A stretch of DNA of 64,000 nucleotides from a bacterium UBP2_UBA5202 (GTDB lineage Bacteria; Edwardsbacteria; AC1; EtOH8). The position numbers and the translations under genes are program-made. Position 1 is the first letter of the stretch. Each line of letters opens with the position of its first letter. Location of the stretch: positions 62,001-126,000 of the forward strand of contig DHVS01000016.1 of NCBI GenBank assembly GCA_002412795.1, read 5' to 3'. The notes under the pieces were generated by a model. That model worked only from the letters and a program-made list of their open reading frames with translations, searched no databases and was not told the DNA's origin. Shown one piece after another: positions 14,729 to 23,219 of this stretch.

Positions 14729-15609
14729 CCTCTGCCCGTTACTATAACGGTTAATGCCTCAAGTATCCCCTTCACCGTCGGGTGATGGGGCCGGCCGGCC
14801 AGGGCGTCCCTTCGCTCCAGAATCGCCTGATCTATGGCCCGCTGGCAGTCGGGGCGGCCCAAAAACTCCCCCAGATGCTGCAGCATCTCAATCTCCCTGG
14901 CCCACTTATCCCGGGCCGGGACGCCGCCCCAAATGCCGGCCTGGTGGATCCGGTAAACCGCCATGGTTTCCCTCATGAACCTGATCTTGCCGTAACGGGC
15001 CGCCCGCACAAAATAAGGCCAATCCAGGGGCAAAACCTTTTCAAACCACTTCGGGAGGGGTTCGTTCCTGCGGTTTTGGAACACACATGATGCCGTGTAT
15101 ATATAATTGTTACGGCAGAGGTCCGTTATGGTCGTCGTCTCTTTTATGCTGCTTTTGGAACGCCGTCTTCTGATAAGGTTGGAGAGGTTCAAGGGATATG
15201 ATAATTTAACCCGGTGAAAACAGATCGCATAATCCGGGTTTGATTCCAGAAAACCCACCTGCTTTTGCAGTTTGTTCCGGTCAATCCAATAATCATCCCC
15301 CTCGCACAGGGCAATGTATTTGCCGCGGGCGGCCCCAAAGACTTTAATGGCCACAATGCCGTTCCCTTTGGAGAACTGGTTCTCCGTCTGTAAAATCGGG
15401 AAGATCAAATCCGGATGCCCGGCGGCATATTCCCTGATTATCCCGGCCGTGCCATCGGTCGAGGCGTCATCATGGATCACGATCTCCAACGGAAAGTCGG
15501 TCCGTTGCATCAAAAAACCCTCCAAGGTTTTTTTGATGTACCGCTTATGGTTATAGGTGGTGCAGACTATGCTGACCAGGGGGGCAGGATTTGAATCCAT
15601 CGGTGTCAT
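14725..15609 (-). CDS. Family 2 glycosyltransferase
   Basis: 294 residues with a standard GT-A fold: VSIVCTTYNHKRYIKKTLEG, VIHDDASTDGTAGIIREYA and ALCEGDDYWIDRNKLQKQV (the metal-binding EGDD). This variant is common in capsule and O-antigen loci. The AT content is somewhat higher than in its neighbours downstream, as is that of the following SDR gene, hinting that this part of the locus was acquired separately. The sugar donor is not deducible. Confidence 0.92.
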   Translation of the reverse strand: MTPMDSNPAPLVSIVCTTYNHKRYIKKTLEGFLMQRTDFPLEIVIHDDASTDGTAGIIREYAAGHPDLIFPILQTENQFSKGNGIVAIKVFGAARGKYIALCEGDDYWIDRNKLQKQVGFLESNPDYAICFHRVKLSYPLNLSNLIRRRRSKSSIKETTTITDLCRNNYIYTASCVFQNRRNEPLPKWFEKVLPLDWPYFVRAARYGKIRFMRETMAVYRIHQAGIWGGVPARDKWAREIEMLQHLGEFLGRPDCQRAIDQAILERRDALAGRPHHPTVKGILEALTVIVTGRG

Positions 15610-15636
15610 TCTCTCTGGGGCCTTAAAACGCCGCCG

Positions 15637-16311
15637 CTAAAACAGGCCTCCGTTCAGGTCTATGGAGGTGCCGTTTAAATATGGGGTGGCTATGATGTAT
15701 TCCACGGTGTTGATTATGTCGGAAACGGGGCACAACCGGCGGCTTGGTATTTGTTTTATAAGATCATCCCTTACCTGGTCCGGGACCTGTTCGATCATCC
15801 CGGTCTCGCAGTAGCCCAGGTTGATGTTGTTGATGGTTATGTTTTTGCCCCCGTTCTCTGCGGCCACCGCCCTGGCCAGGCCCCAGAGGGCGGATTTCGA
15901 AGCGGCATAGGCGCTGGTTCCGGCCACGCCTTTTTGGGCCACGACCGAAGAGAGGTTGATTATTCTCCCGTAGTTGTCGTTTCGCATGACGGGCAACACC
16001 TTCCTGATCAGGTTGTAGGTGGCGGTGAGATTGATGTCCACCACTTTTTTCCACTGGTCCAGGTCGGCCTTGTGGGCTACGGAGTTGTAAGAGATGCCCG
16101 CGCAGTTTATCAAAACGACCTTCGACAATTCCGGGGATATTTTCCTAAAAAACAGGTCTACCTCCGCCTCGCAGCCGATGTCCAGCCGGTAGGAGCGCCG
16201 CCTGGGGTCCGCCGGCGGGGTGGCGTGGTAAATCCCCAGGGTTTCCTTTTCCGGGAAATGCTTGAAGATCCGTTTTCCGATCCCCCGCGATGATCCGGTT
16301 ACAATTATCAT
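15637..16311 (-). CDS. SDR-family 3-oxoacyl reductase-like protein (FabG-like)
   Basis: 224 residues with a Rossmann fold: VTGSSRGIGKR at 4-14, NCAG at 69-72, catalytic Ser near 121-122, Y135 and K139 in SAYAASKSALWGLA. This is the pattern of FabG ketoreductases. It lies one base from a KAS III gene and next to an acyltransferase. In this context it probably reduces a beta-ketoacyl group destined for an amino-sugar substituent rather than serving bulk fatty acid synthesis. A sugar-modifying SDR is the alternative. Confidence 0.88.
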   Translation of the reverse strand: MIIVTGSSRGIGKRIFKHFPEKETLGIYHATPPADPRRRSYRLDIGCEAEVDLFFRKISPELSKVVLINCAGISYNSVAHKADLDQWKKVVDINLTATYNLIRKVLPVMRNDNYGRIINLSSVVAQKGVAGTSAYAASKSALWGLARAVAAENGGKNITINNINLGYCETGMIEQVPDQVRDDLIKQIPSRRLCPVSDIINTVEYIIATPYLNGTSIDLNGGLF

Positions 16312-16312
16312 A

Positions 16313-17305
16313 TCACGACCATTTTAAAATTGATGCGCCATAGGTCCAGCCCGAGCCTACCGCGGCAAATAGGACTATGTCGCCGGGCTTTAATCTGCCG
16401 GCCCGGTTCACTTCATCCAGCAGGATGGGGATGGTGCCGCCGCTGGTGTTGGCGTACCTGTCCATGTTGGTCATCACTCGCTCGAACGGCAGCCCGATCA
16501 ACTCGGCCGTCTTATGCAGGATTTTTATGGAGGGCTGGTGGGGGATCAGCATGGTCACGTCGGTGACCGAAAGGCCTGTGTCGGCCAGCACCTGGTTGAT
16601 GGCCTTAGGCAGGACGATGGTGGCCGTCTGGTAAACCTCGGAGCCGTTCATCTGGAAATAGTGCATCTTGTTTTTGACCGTCTCCTGGCTGGCCGGGTGC
16701 TCGGAGCCGCCGGCCGGGATGGTGAAATGCCATTTCCCACGGCCGTCGGTGTAAAGCCTGGTGGCCAGAAAGCCCTCGTTGACATTGCCGTGGGTGATGA
16801 CGGCGGCCCCGGCCCCGTCTCCGAAGAACACGCAGTCCCGGCGGCTCCAGTCGGTGATCTTGGAAAAGGTGTCGGCCCCGATCACCAGGATGTTGTCGTA
16901 GACCCCGGCCGCGATGTACTGGGTGGCCACCGACATCCCGAACAAGAACCCGCTGCAGACCGCGGCGATATCGAAGGCCACCGCGTTGTAGGCCTTAATC
17001 TTGTCCTGAACGATGGCGGCGGTGGAGGGCGCCAGCCTGTCGGGGGTGGAGGTGGCTACTATGATCAGGTCGATGTCGTCCACCTTCAGGCCGGCGTGGG
17101 CGACCGCCTTCAACCCGGCCCGGGCAGCCAGGTCGCTGGTGCATTCGTGCTCCCCGGCGATTCTTCTTTCCCTGATCCCCAGATTTTCAAAGATCCACTC
17201 GGGGGTGGTGGGAACAATGGTCGACAGGTATTGGTTGGTGTAAACCTTTTCGGGCACGAAGGAACCGGTGCCTATGATCTTAACGTTTCTGACTATTTGC
17301 TTCAT
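16313..17305 (-). CDS. 3-oxoacyl-ACP synthase III (KAS III, FabH-like)
   Basis: Condenses an acyl-CoA with malonyl-ACP to give a 3-ketoacyl product. The 330 residues include the full catalytic triad: C117 in DIAAVCSGFLFG, H256 in LIPHQPS and N286 in YANTSGG. It lies inside the glycan locus, between the SDR reductase and a hexapeptide acyltransferase, rather than in a fatty-acid cluster. I infer it makes a short ketoacyl chain for a glycan substituent. No acyl carrier protein gene is visible in the window. Its start lies 26 bases inside the acyltransferase gene. Confidence 0.92.
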   Translation of the reverse strand: MKQIVRNVKIIGTGSFVPEKVYTNQYLSTIVPTTPEWIFENLGIRERRIAGEHECTSDLAARAGLKAVAHAGLKVDDIDLIIVATSTPDRLAPSTAAIVQDKIKAYNAVAFDIAAVCSGFLFGMSVATQYIAAGVYDNILVIGADTFSKITDWSRRDCVFFGDGAGAAVITHGNVNEGFLATRLYTDGRGKWHFTIPAGGSEHPASQETVKNKMHYFQMNGSEVYQTATIVLPKAINQVLADTGLSVTDVTMLIPHQPSIKILHKTAELIGLPFERVMTNMDRYANTSGGTIPILLDEVNRAGRLKPGDIVLFAAVGSGWTYGASILKWS

Positions 17306-17855
17306 TCAAGTATTCTTTTTCGAAGTTCAGAATTATTTCTTTTTCTCTGAGCTTTATTTTCTTGGCTGGGACACCGGCGTAAATGTGCCAGGGGTCGGTA
17401 GTGGTTTTCAATAAGGACACGGCTCCCAATACCGATCCTTCGCTCAAATTCCCCCCTGGGAGGATCAGCGCCCCGCAGCCGGCCAGGGCATGCTTCCCTA
17501 TCTCTACCGGAGCGCCCTTTACCACCCGGAACCGGGCGGGGATCACCGGGCTGGTCAAACCCGCCCCCATATAATCATCCGATTCGCTGTAGATCGTCAC
17601 CCGGGCCGAAAGCCCTGAAAAATCACCCATCTCAATTCCCCTGCTGCCAAACAAACCGCAGAAGGAACCGATATGGATATGTGAACCGAGGCTGACCCGG
17701 CCCGACAGGATGCAGAAATCGTCGATCCTGACATTGCTTCCCAGGCTGATGGTTGAAGCCCCGTAAATGCTGCATTTCCGGCTGATCATTACATTTGCGC
17801 CGAAGCTTTTCAGCCCCAGCCCGGACAGTTCTTCGTTTGAATAAAAGGACGTCAT
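17280..17855 (-). CDS. Left-handed beta-helix (hexapeptide) acyltransferase
   Basis: 191 residues with hexapeptide-repeat periodicity (ISLGSNVRIDDFCILSGRVS, IEIGKH..LAGCGALILPGG) and a GVPAKKIK end motif, as in WbbJ/VioB/FdtC-type acyltransferases. It transfers an acyl group, often to the amino group of a nucleotide-linked amino sugar. It follows a DegT aminotransferase and overlaps the KAS III gene, so the three steps amination, acyl synthesis and acyl transfer are encoded together. An insertion between the two helix parts (SESDDYMGAGLTSP) is normal for the family. Confidence 0.9.
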   Translation of the reverse strand: MTSFYSNEELSGLGLKSFGANVMISRKCSIYGASTISLGSNVRIDDFCILSGRVSLGSHIHIGSFCGLFGSRGIEMGDFSGLSARVTIYSESDDYMGAGLTSPVIPARFRVVKGAPVEIGKHALAGCGALILPGGNLSEGSVLGAVSLLKTTTDPWHIYAGVPAKKIKLREKEIILNFEKEYLNEANSQKR

Positions 17856-17913
17856 GTGACCGCTTTGTTAAAGGTTGCTGGTTGGCGACGACCGGCGGAC
17901 CAAAGCCCTTGAT

Positions 17914-19026
17914 CTAACCGGCTTGCAAAATCGAGCATATCTGATCTATCTGTCCGCCCTCCAGCTCCGGGTAGATCGGCAGACAAAGCACTTCCTCCGC
18001 CGCTTTTTCGGCCACTGGAAGTTTCCCCGGCTGGGCTGAATCCAACCCCCGGTAGGTGGGGAACTGGGTGATCAGGGGGTAAAAATATCTCCGCCCGAAA
18101 ATGTTGTGCTTTTTGAGTTGGTCATATACTTCATCCCGGGGACGGCCGAATTTGTGTTTGTCTATCAAAACGGGAAAGTAGGAATAACAATGTTTCACCC
18201 CGGGCATGTCGTTCAAATACGAAAGCCCGGCTATTCCTTTAAGCCCTTCCCGGTACCGCCCGGCGATCTGCCGCCGTTTTTCCAGGTTGCTGTCAATGTA
18301 TTTCAGCTGCAGCAAGCCCATGGCGGCCTGAACCTCATTCACCTTGGCGTTGATGCCCGGGGCCACCACCGTAGTCTCATCCTCAAACCCGAAATTCTTC
18401 AGATTGTCGATCCGTTTTTTTGTTTCCGGATCGTGGCAGACTATGGCCCCCCCCTCGAAGGTGTGATATACCTTGGTGGCATGAAAGCTCATCACCGACA
18501 GGTCGCCGAAGTTCAGCACGGGCACCCCGTTGATCCTCACGTCAAAGGTGTGGCAGGCGTCGTAGATCAGCTTAAGACCGTAGGTGTCGGCTATTGTCTT
18601 TAACTTTTCCACCCGACAGGGGTTGCCGTAAACATGCACCGGCATGATGGCGGTGGTCTGCGGGGTGATGGCCGCCTCCACCTTGTCGGGGTCCAGGTTG
18701 AAATATTCCGGCTCGACGTCGGCAAAAACCGGCTTGATGTTGTTCCACCAGATGGAATGGGCTGTGGCCACAAAGCTGAAAGGGGTAGTAATCACCTCGC
18801 CGGTGATCTTCAGGGCCTGCAGGGCAGTTATCAGGGCCAGGGTTCCATTGGAAAAAAGCGAAAGGTATTTGACTCCCAGATAATCACAAAGGGCCTTCTC
18901 CAGCTCCTGGTGATATTTGCCGTTGTTGGTGACCCACTTGGTCTCCCAGATATCCTTGAGGTATACTTCAAATTCCTCCAACGGCGGGAGGAAGGGCTGG
19001 GTGACGTAGATCTGCTTATTGTTCAT
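17914..19026 (-). CDS. DegT/DnrJ/EryC1/StrS sugar aminotransferase (second copy)
   Basis: 370 residues. The PLP lysine is K185 in SFHATKVYHTFEGGA, with YDACHTFDVRINGVPVLNFG before it. Enzymes with this FHATK.(F/Y).TFEGG form commonly act on dTDP-4-keto-6-deoxy sugars (VioA/FdtB/WecE type), unlike the PglE-like enzyme at 4737. It is followed downstream by the acyltransferase, suggesting an N-acylated amino sugar as product. The matching dTDP-sugar genes (rmlA, rmlB) are not in the window. Confidence 0.92.
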   Translation of the reverse strand: MNNKQIYVTQPFLPPLEEFEVYLKDIWETKWVTNNGKYHQELEKALCDYLGVKYLSLFSNGTLALITALQALKITGEVITTPFSFVATAHSIWWNNIKPVFADVEPEYFNLDPDKVEAAITPQTTAIMPVHVYGNPCRVEKLKTIADTYGLKLIYDACHTFDVRINGVPVLNFGDLSVMSFHATKVYHTFEGGAIVCHDPETKKRIDNLKNFGFEDETTVVAPGINAKVNEVQAAMGLLQLKYIDSNLEKRRQIAGRYREGLKGIAGLSYLNDMPGVKHCYSYFPVLIDKHKFGRPRDEVYDQLKKHNIFGRRYFYPLITQFPTYRGLDSAQPGKLPVAEKAAEEVLCLPIYPELEGGQIDQICSILQAG

Positions 19027-19083
19027 GGTCGGTTGTATTGTTTGGTTTGATTAAGACGCAGGCGTTGTGCCTGGGTCGGGCCG

Positions 19084-19887
19084 TCATTGCTTCTTTGAAA
19101 CGACATACAGCACCGAGCCTTCGTGGATCCCGCACCTGTCGAAAAGCTGCCGGCCGTATTTTTCCATGGTGATCTCTTCGATCTGGAACCCCGCGCTTCT
19201 CATTTTTCCCATGAATCCCGGTTTGGAATAGATCCTGACATGGTCGTCCTGACCGTAATGATGCCATCTTTCGGGCTCGGTCATCGGTCCCTTTAATTCA
19301 TAATCCTTGTCGATGCCCAGATAGACCGGGGACATCAGTATCCCCCTGCCCCCGGGGGAAAGCACCCGGTGGATCTCCCTCAGGGCCTTGGCGTCGTCCT
19401 CGATATGCTCCAGCACGTGGGAGCACAGGACAAAGTCGAAGCTTTCATCGGGATAAATGGACATGTTTGTGATGTCAACTGCGTCGTCCGCCTCCGGCAT
19501 CAAAAGATCGGCCGAACGGTATCTTACCCCGGGAAAGGAACGGATGTATCTGGCCAGCGGCTTGGAGGGAGCGATCTCCAGGAACCTGGTTTCTTTATGC
19601 TCCAGATACCCGGCCAGATAGATGGCATACAGCCGGTCCCGGTCGCTGGCGCCGCAACCCGGACATGAATAGGCCGTCACATTTAACGTTTCACTGTTGA
19701 AAATGCTGTGAATATAGCGGTATTTCATCCACTGCTCGAAATACTGCTCGGACAGTCCCTGGAACCGGTATACTTTTTTCCGGCACACCGGGCAGTAATG
19801 CTTTTTGCCCTTCAGCCGCAGCCGGGCCTCCCGCAGCAGGGAACCCGGCACTACCCTTTTTATCAGCGCTTTGGTCGGGCTTTTCAT
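19084..19887 (-). CDS. Class I SAM-dependent methyltransferase with N-terminal zinc ribbon
   Basis: 267 residues. Two Cys pairs, YCPVCRKKV near residue 35 and YSCPGCGASDRDRLY near 73-87, suggest a zinc ribbon. The SAM domain follows, with FLEIAPSKPLARYI, the acidic motif VDITNMSIYPDESFDFVLCS, and HVLEHIEDDAKALREIHRVL. It probably methylates a sugar or modifies the glycan end; the substrate is unknown. Its start overlaps the wzx stop by four bases. Confidence 0.87.
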   Translation of the reverse strand: MKSPTKALIKRVVPGSLLREARLRLKGKKHYCPVCRKKVYRFQGLSEQYFEQWMKYRYIHSIFNSETLNVTAYSCPGCGASDRDRLYAIYLAGYLEHKETRFLEIAPSKPLARYIRSFPGVRYRSADLLMPEADDAVDITNMSIYPDESFDFVLCSHVLEHIEDDAKALREIHRVLSPGGRGILMSPVYLGIDKDYELKGPMTEPERWHHYGQDDHVRIYSKPGFMGKMRSAGFQIEEITMEKYGRQLFDRCGIHEGSVLYVVSKKQ

Positions 19888-21326
19888 CGTCTCTTCAGTT
19901 TGTCGTTTATCAGCGATTTCATTTCCAGGTAGGGGCCGTATCTGAACGATTCCGAGATCAGGATCGTCAGCAAAGCTCCGGATGCGGTCTGGACCGCCAG
20001 AATGACCGGGTAGCTTGATTTGACGAGGCCGGCCTCAAGGAACACCAGGCTGCCGACCGCAGCACCGGTCAGGAACGATGGCAGAATGTCGCTGACCTGC
20101 TCTTTTATCCCATAGTTTATCAGCCGCCCGGAATAATAGGCGTTCAGGAAAAAAGCGGCGAAGGAGATGAAGATCATGCCTATCAGCATGGCCTTTATGC
20201 CCAGGAGCATAGTGCCCAAGACGATGGGGATGATCAGCGTTTTTTTTATTATTTCGATCTTAAGGGCCAGGTCGGAGCGTCCCATGACGTTCAGGACATT
20301 CAGGTTCAGGGCGTGCAGGGGGTAAAGCATGGCGGAGAAGCAAAGCAGCTGGAGGTAGGTCACCGAGGTCTCCCATTTCTGGCCGATCAGGGTGATCACC
20401 AGGGGTTTGGCTGCGGCCGCCAGCCCCATCATCAGCACGAAGGAGATGAACATGGTGCTCTTGATGATCTTCTGAAACCCGTTCTTCAATTTCTGGGGCT
20501 GGTCCTGCAGTTGGGAAAGCACCGGATAACTGACCCGCTGGATGACATTGGTGATGTTTGAGGACGGCAGGTTGCTGAATTCCTCGGCCTTGACATAAAA
20601 GCCCAGCTGGACGGCGCTGAAATACTTGCCGATCAGCAGGTAATATGCGTTCTGGTAGATGGTGTTGATCAGGTTGCTCAACAGCAGCTTGTACCCGAAC
20701 CTGAAGTGCTCTTTGAATGCCTGGTAGTCGAACAACATCACCGGATGCCAGCGGTTCCAGGCCCAGAGCAGGGCCGTGGTCAGAAGGTTGGCCGCGATGG
20801 TCTTCCACACCAGGCTCCACACGCCGAACCCCGCCAAAGCCAGGTATATGGCCACAACGCCCGAAACCCCAGACGAAACGACCGAGATCTTGGTCTGCAG
20901 CTTGAAGTCGATCTTCTTGACCAAAATGGTCCGCTGGATGATGCTGAGGCTGCCGATTATCAGCCCTATACCGACCACCCGGATGATGTCGGTCAATTTG
21001 GGCTCGTTGAAGAACAGGCTGATGGGCCCGGCCAGAAAGAACAAAACGACGTAAAGTGCCAGGCTGGCCACCAAGTTAAAATAGAACACCGTGCTGTAAT
21101 CGGCATGGTTGCATTCTTTTTTCCGGATAAGCGATTGGCTGAAGCCGCTGTCGATGAACAGCAGCGAGACCGAGATAAAAACAGCTATCATTCCCACCAG
21201 GCCGAACTCCCTGGGGGACAGCAATCGGGCCAGGATTATACCCACCACGAACTGGATCCCCAGATTGGAGAAATTATCGACCACGCTCCAGGTCAGTCCG
21301 GTCAGAGTCTGCTGTTTTAATGACAT
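19884..21326 (-). CDS. wzx: Wzx-type lipid-linked oligosaccharide flippase (MOP superfamily)
   Basis: 480 residues with about 14 hydrophobic segments, starting LKQQTLTGLTWSVVDNFSN and followed by ILARLLSPREFGLVGMIAVF. This is the hallmark of the MOP-family lipopolysaccharide/teichuronic flippases (WzxC-like). It moves the finished repeat unit across the inner membrane. The ATG at 21326 (MSLKQQTL) is chosen; an upstream start at 21401 would add 25 unconserved residues and overlap wzz. It pairs with the Wzz and Wzy-like genes of this locus. Confidence 0.93.
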   Translation of the reverse strand: MSLKQQTLTGLTWSVVDNFSNLGIQFVVGIILARLLSPREFGLVGMIAVFISVSLLFIDSGFSQSLIRKKECNHADYSTVFYFNLVASLALYVVLFFLAGPISLFFNEPKLTDIIRVVGIGLIIGSLSIIQRTILVKKIDFKLQTKISVVSSGVSGVVAIYLALAGFGVWSLVWKTIAANLLTTALLWAWNRWHPVMLFDYQAFKEHFRFGYKLLLSNLINTIYQNAYYLLIGKYFSAVQLGFYVKAEEFSNLPSSNITNVIQRVSYPVLSQLQDQPQKLKNGFQKIIKSTMFISFVLMMGLAAAAKPLVITLIGQKWETSVTYLQLLCFSAMLYPLHALNLNVLNVMGRSDLALKIEIIKKTLIIPIVLGTMLLGIKAMLIGMIFISFAAFFLNAYYSGRLINYGIKEQVSDILPSFLTGAAVGSLVFLEAGLVKSSYPVILAVQTASGALLTILISESFRYGPYLEMKSLINDKLKRR

Positions 21327-21378
21327 TTGAATAACCGATCCAATGTTCTGGATTGGGGACCCCGCGGGGTAAATGTTT

Positions 21379-22134
21379 TCAGGCTGGGGGATGCTTGACA
21401 CCCGTCTTGATGATGGTCCTGACCAAATGGCCCAGCAGGGCCAGCATCACCCCCAGAAGCAGCCCCAGGAATCCGAACAGGAAAAAGTTCCTCCAGGGCT
21501 TGGGGCTGACCGGTTCTTTCCCAACCCAGGGGCGGTCGACATAGACGTAGTTCTGGACCAGGGCCAGCCGCGACCGGAGGCTGTTCTGCCGCTCCATCTG
21601 TCCGGCCAGTTCCTCTGCTCCGGCCTTGCCTTTCAATGCCTGGCCGGCGGATAGAAGGCCGGCCTCCAGTTCCTTAATTTTGGCCTGGTGCCTTTTCATC
21701 AGGTAGCTGTTGCCGTTAAGATAGGACAGCATCCGGTCCAGGGCCGCCAAAGCCGACCGGGAATCGCCGGTGGTCCGAACGGTCATTTTAAAATACCCGT
21801 CTGACCCCCGGACCTCATCGATCCGGACCAGGCGCAGCCGCTGGAGGGCGGAGTCGGCCGCCAGCTCCTGGTCATCCCCCCGGTCCAGCCTCAATTTCAG
21901 CAGGGCGGTCACGGCTCTGGTTTCGGCCACGGTGACGAACACCAGGCCGGTGTCCCGGGAATCGTTGCCCGCGATCTGGGGCAGTCCCACCAGGGCCTCG
22001 GCCTGGAACACCTTGGGCGATCCCAGCTGGCCGAACAGTCCGATGGAGGCCATCACTATCCCGCACAGCGGGATGAAGAACCGGTAAGGCCGGATGATCC
22101 GCCACATCTCCCTGATCTCGTTTTCTTGGTCCAT
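21379..22134 (-). CDS. Wzz-type chain-length determinant protein
   Basis: 251 residues with one membrane segment near 16-34 and a second near 215-240, and a mainly helical periplasmic region between them that includes a coiled coil (LMKRHQAKIKELEAGLLSAG). The Pro-rich stretch before the second segment (KEPVSPKPWRN) is a Wzz/PCP hallmark. It controls glycan chain length together with Wzy. There is no cytoplasmic kinase domain, so it is the short O-antigen type. Confidence 0.85.
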   Translation of the reverse strand: MDQENEIREMWRIIRPYRFFIPLCGIVMASIGLFGQLGSPKVFQAEALVGLPQIAGNDSRDTGLVFVTVAETRAVTALLKLRLDRGDDQELAADSALQRLRLVRIDEVRGSDGYFKMTVRTTGDSRSALAALDRMLSYLNGNSYLMKRHQAKIKELEAGLLSAGQALKGKAGAEELAGQMERQNSLRSRLALVQNYVYVDRPWVGKEPVSPKPWRNFFLFGFLGLLLGVMLALLGHLVRTIIKTGVKHPPA

Positions 22135-22190
22135 CGGAAATCTGCTCCTTTGTGATGATAAATCAAACCGTTCCCGGCTGGCCCTTAAGG

Positions 22191-23123
22191 CTATTGTTTA
22201 AGATACCAGTCTATGGTCCGGCGCAGTCCGGTCTCGAAGTCCGTGGTTGACTTGAACCCGAATTCCCGTTCCGCCCGGCCGGTGTCCAGCATCCGCCGGG
22301 GCTGCCCGTCTGGCTTGGTGCTATCCCAGGTGATCCTCCCCCCAAATTTCATCAGTCGGGCGATCAGCTCCACCAGTTCTTTGATGGAGATCTCAAACCC
22401 GGCCCCCAGGTTGACCGGATCGGATTTCTGGTACTTCTCGGAGGCCAGCAGCACGCCTTCGGCGGCATCTTCGACGTAGAGGAACTCCCGGGTGGCTTGA
22501 CCCGTTCCCCAGACCACGATCTCCTTTTGACCCGCCGACTGGGCATCGCGGATCTTCTTGATCAGGGCGGGAATGACATGCGACGATCCGGGGTCAAAAT
22601 TATCCCGGGGACCGTACAGGTTTACCGGCATTAAAAATATCGAGTTAAAGTTGTACTGCTGGCGGTAGGCCTGCGATTGGACCAGCAGCATCTTTTTGGC
22701 CAGGCCGTAAGGGGCGTTGGTCTCCTCGGGATAGCCGTTCCAGACGTCGTCCTCCCTGAACGGCACCGGGGCGAACTTGGGATAGCAGCAGATGGTACCC
22801 AGGGCCACGAATTTTTCAACCCCTGATTGCCGGCCGATCTCCATCAGCTGGGCCCCCATCATCAGATTGTCGTAAAAGAACTCTCCGGGCTTTTCCCGGT
22901 TGGCTCCGATGCCGCCCACCTTGGCCGCCAGATGGATGACGATGTCTGGTTTGGCCTCGTGGTACATTCTTTTGACCGAATCCAAATGGACCAGATCGTA
23001 ATCCTTGATGTCCGGAACAAATATGTTCTGGCAGCCGCTGTTGCGCAGTTTTTGGACCAGGAAGGAACCCAGGAATCCGTGGCCCCCGGTCACCACCACC
23101 TTTTTGTTGTCCCAAAAACCCAT
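22191..23123 (-). CDS. fcl: GDP-L-fucose synthase
   Basis: An epimerase/reductase that turns GDP-4-keto-6-deoxy-mannose into GDP-L-fucose. 310 residues: NAD(P)-binding TGGHGFLGSF near 12-21, LAAKVGGIGANR (family-specific), SSxC-type site as GTICCYPK, catalytic Tyr/Lys in YGLAKKML, and NLYGPRDNFD...SHVIPALI. A strong AGGAGGAC ribosome site lies before the ATG at 23123. The partner GMD gene is not in the window. A fucose residue is therefore expected in the glycan. Confidence 0.93.
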   Translation of the reverse strand: MGFWDNKKVVVTGGHGFLGSFLVQKLRNSGCQNIFVPDIKDYDLVHLDSVKRMYHEAKPDIVIHLAAKVGGIGANREKPGEFFYDNLMMGAQLMEIGRQSGVEKFVALGTICCYPKFAPVPFREDDVWNGYPEETNAPYGLAKKMLLVQSQAYRQQYNFNSIFLMPVNLYGPRDNFDPGSSHVIPALIKKIRDAQSAGQKEIVVWGTGQATREFLYVEDAAEGVLLASEKYQKSDPVNLGAGFEISIKELVELIARLMKFGGRITWDSTKPDGQPRRMLDTGRAEREFGFKSTTDFETGLRRTIDWYLKQ

Positions 23124-23219
23124 GAACTCCGTCCTCCTATAAAAATATGCCCAAATAGGCGCTGAAATTATTCTTACGACTTTGCCAAACTTGCTTCTTT
23201 CAATTTCCCCCGCCCCAGG

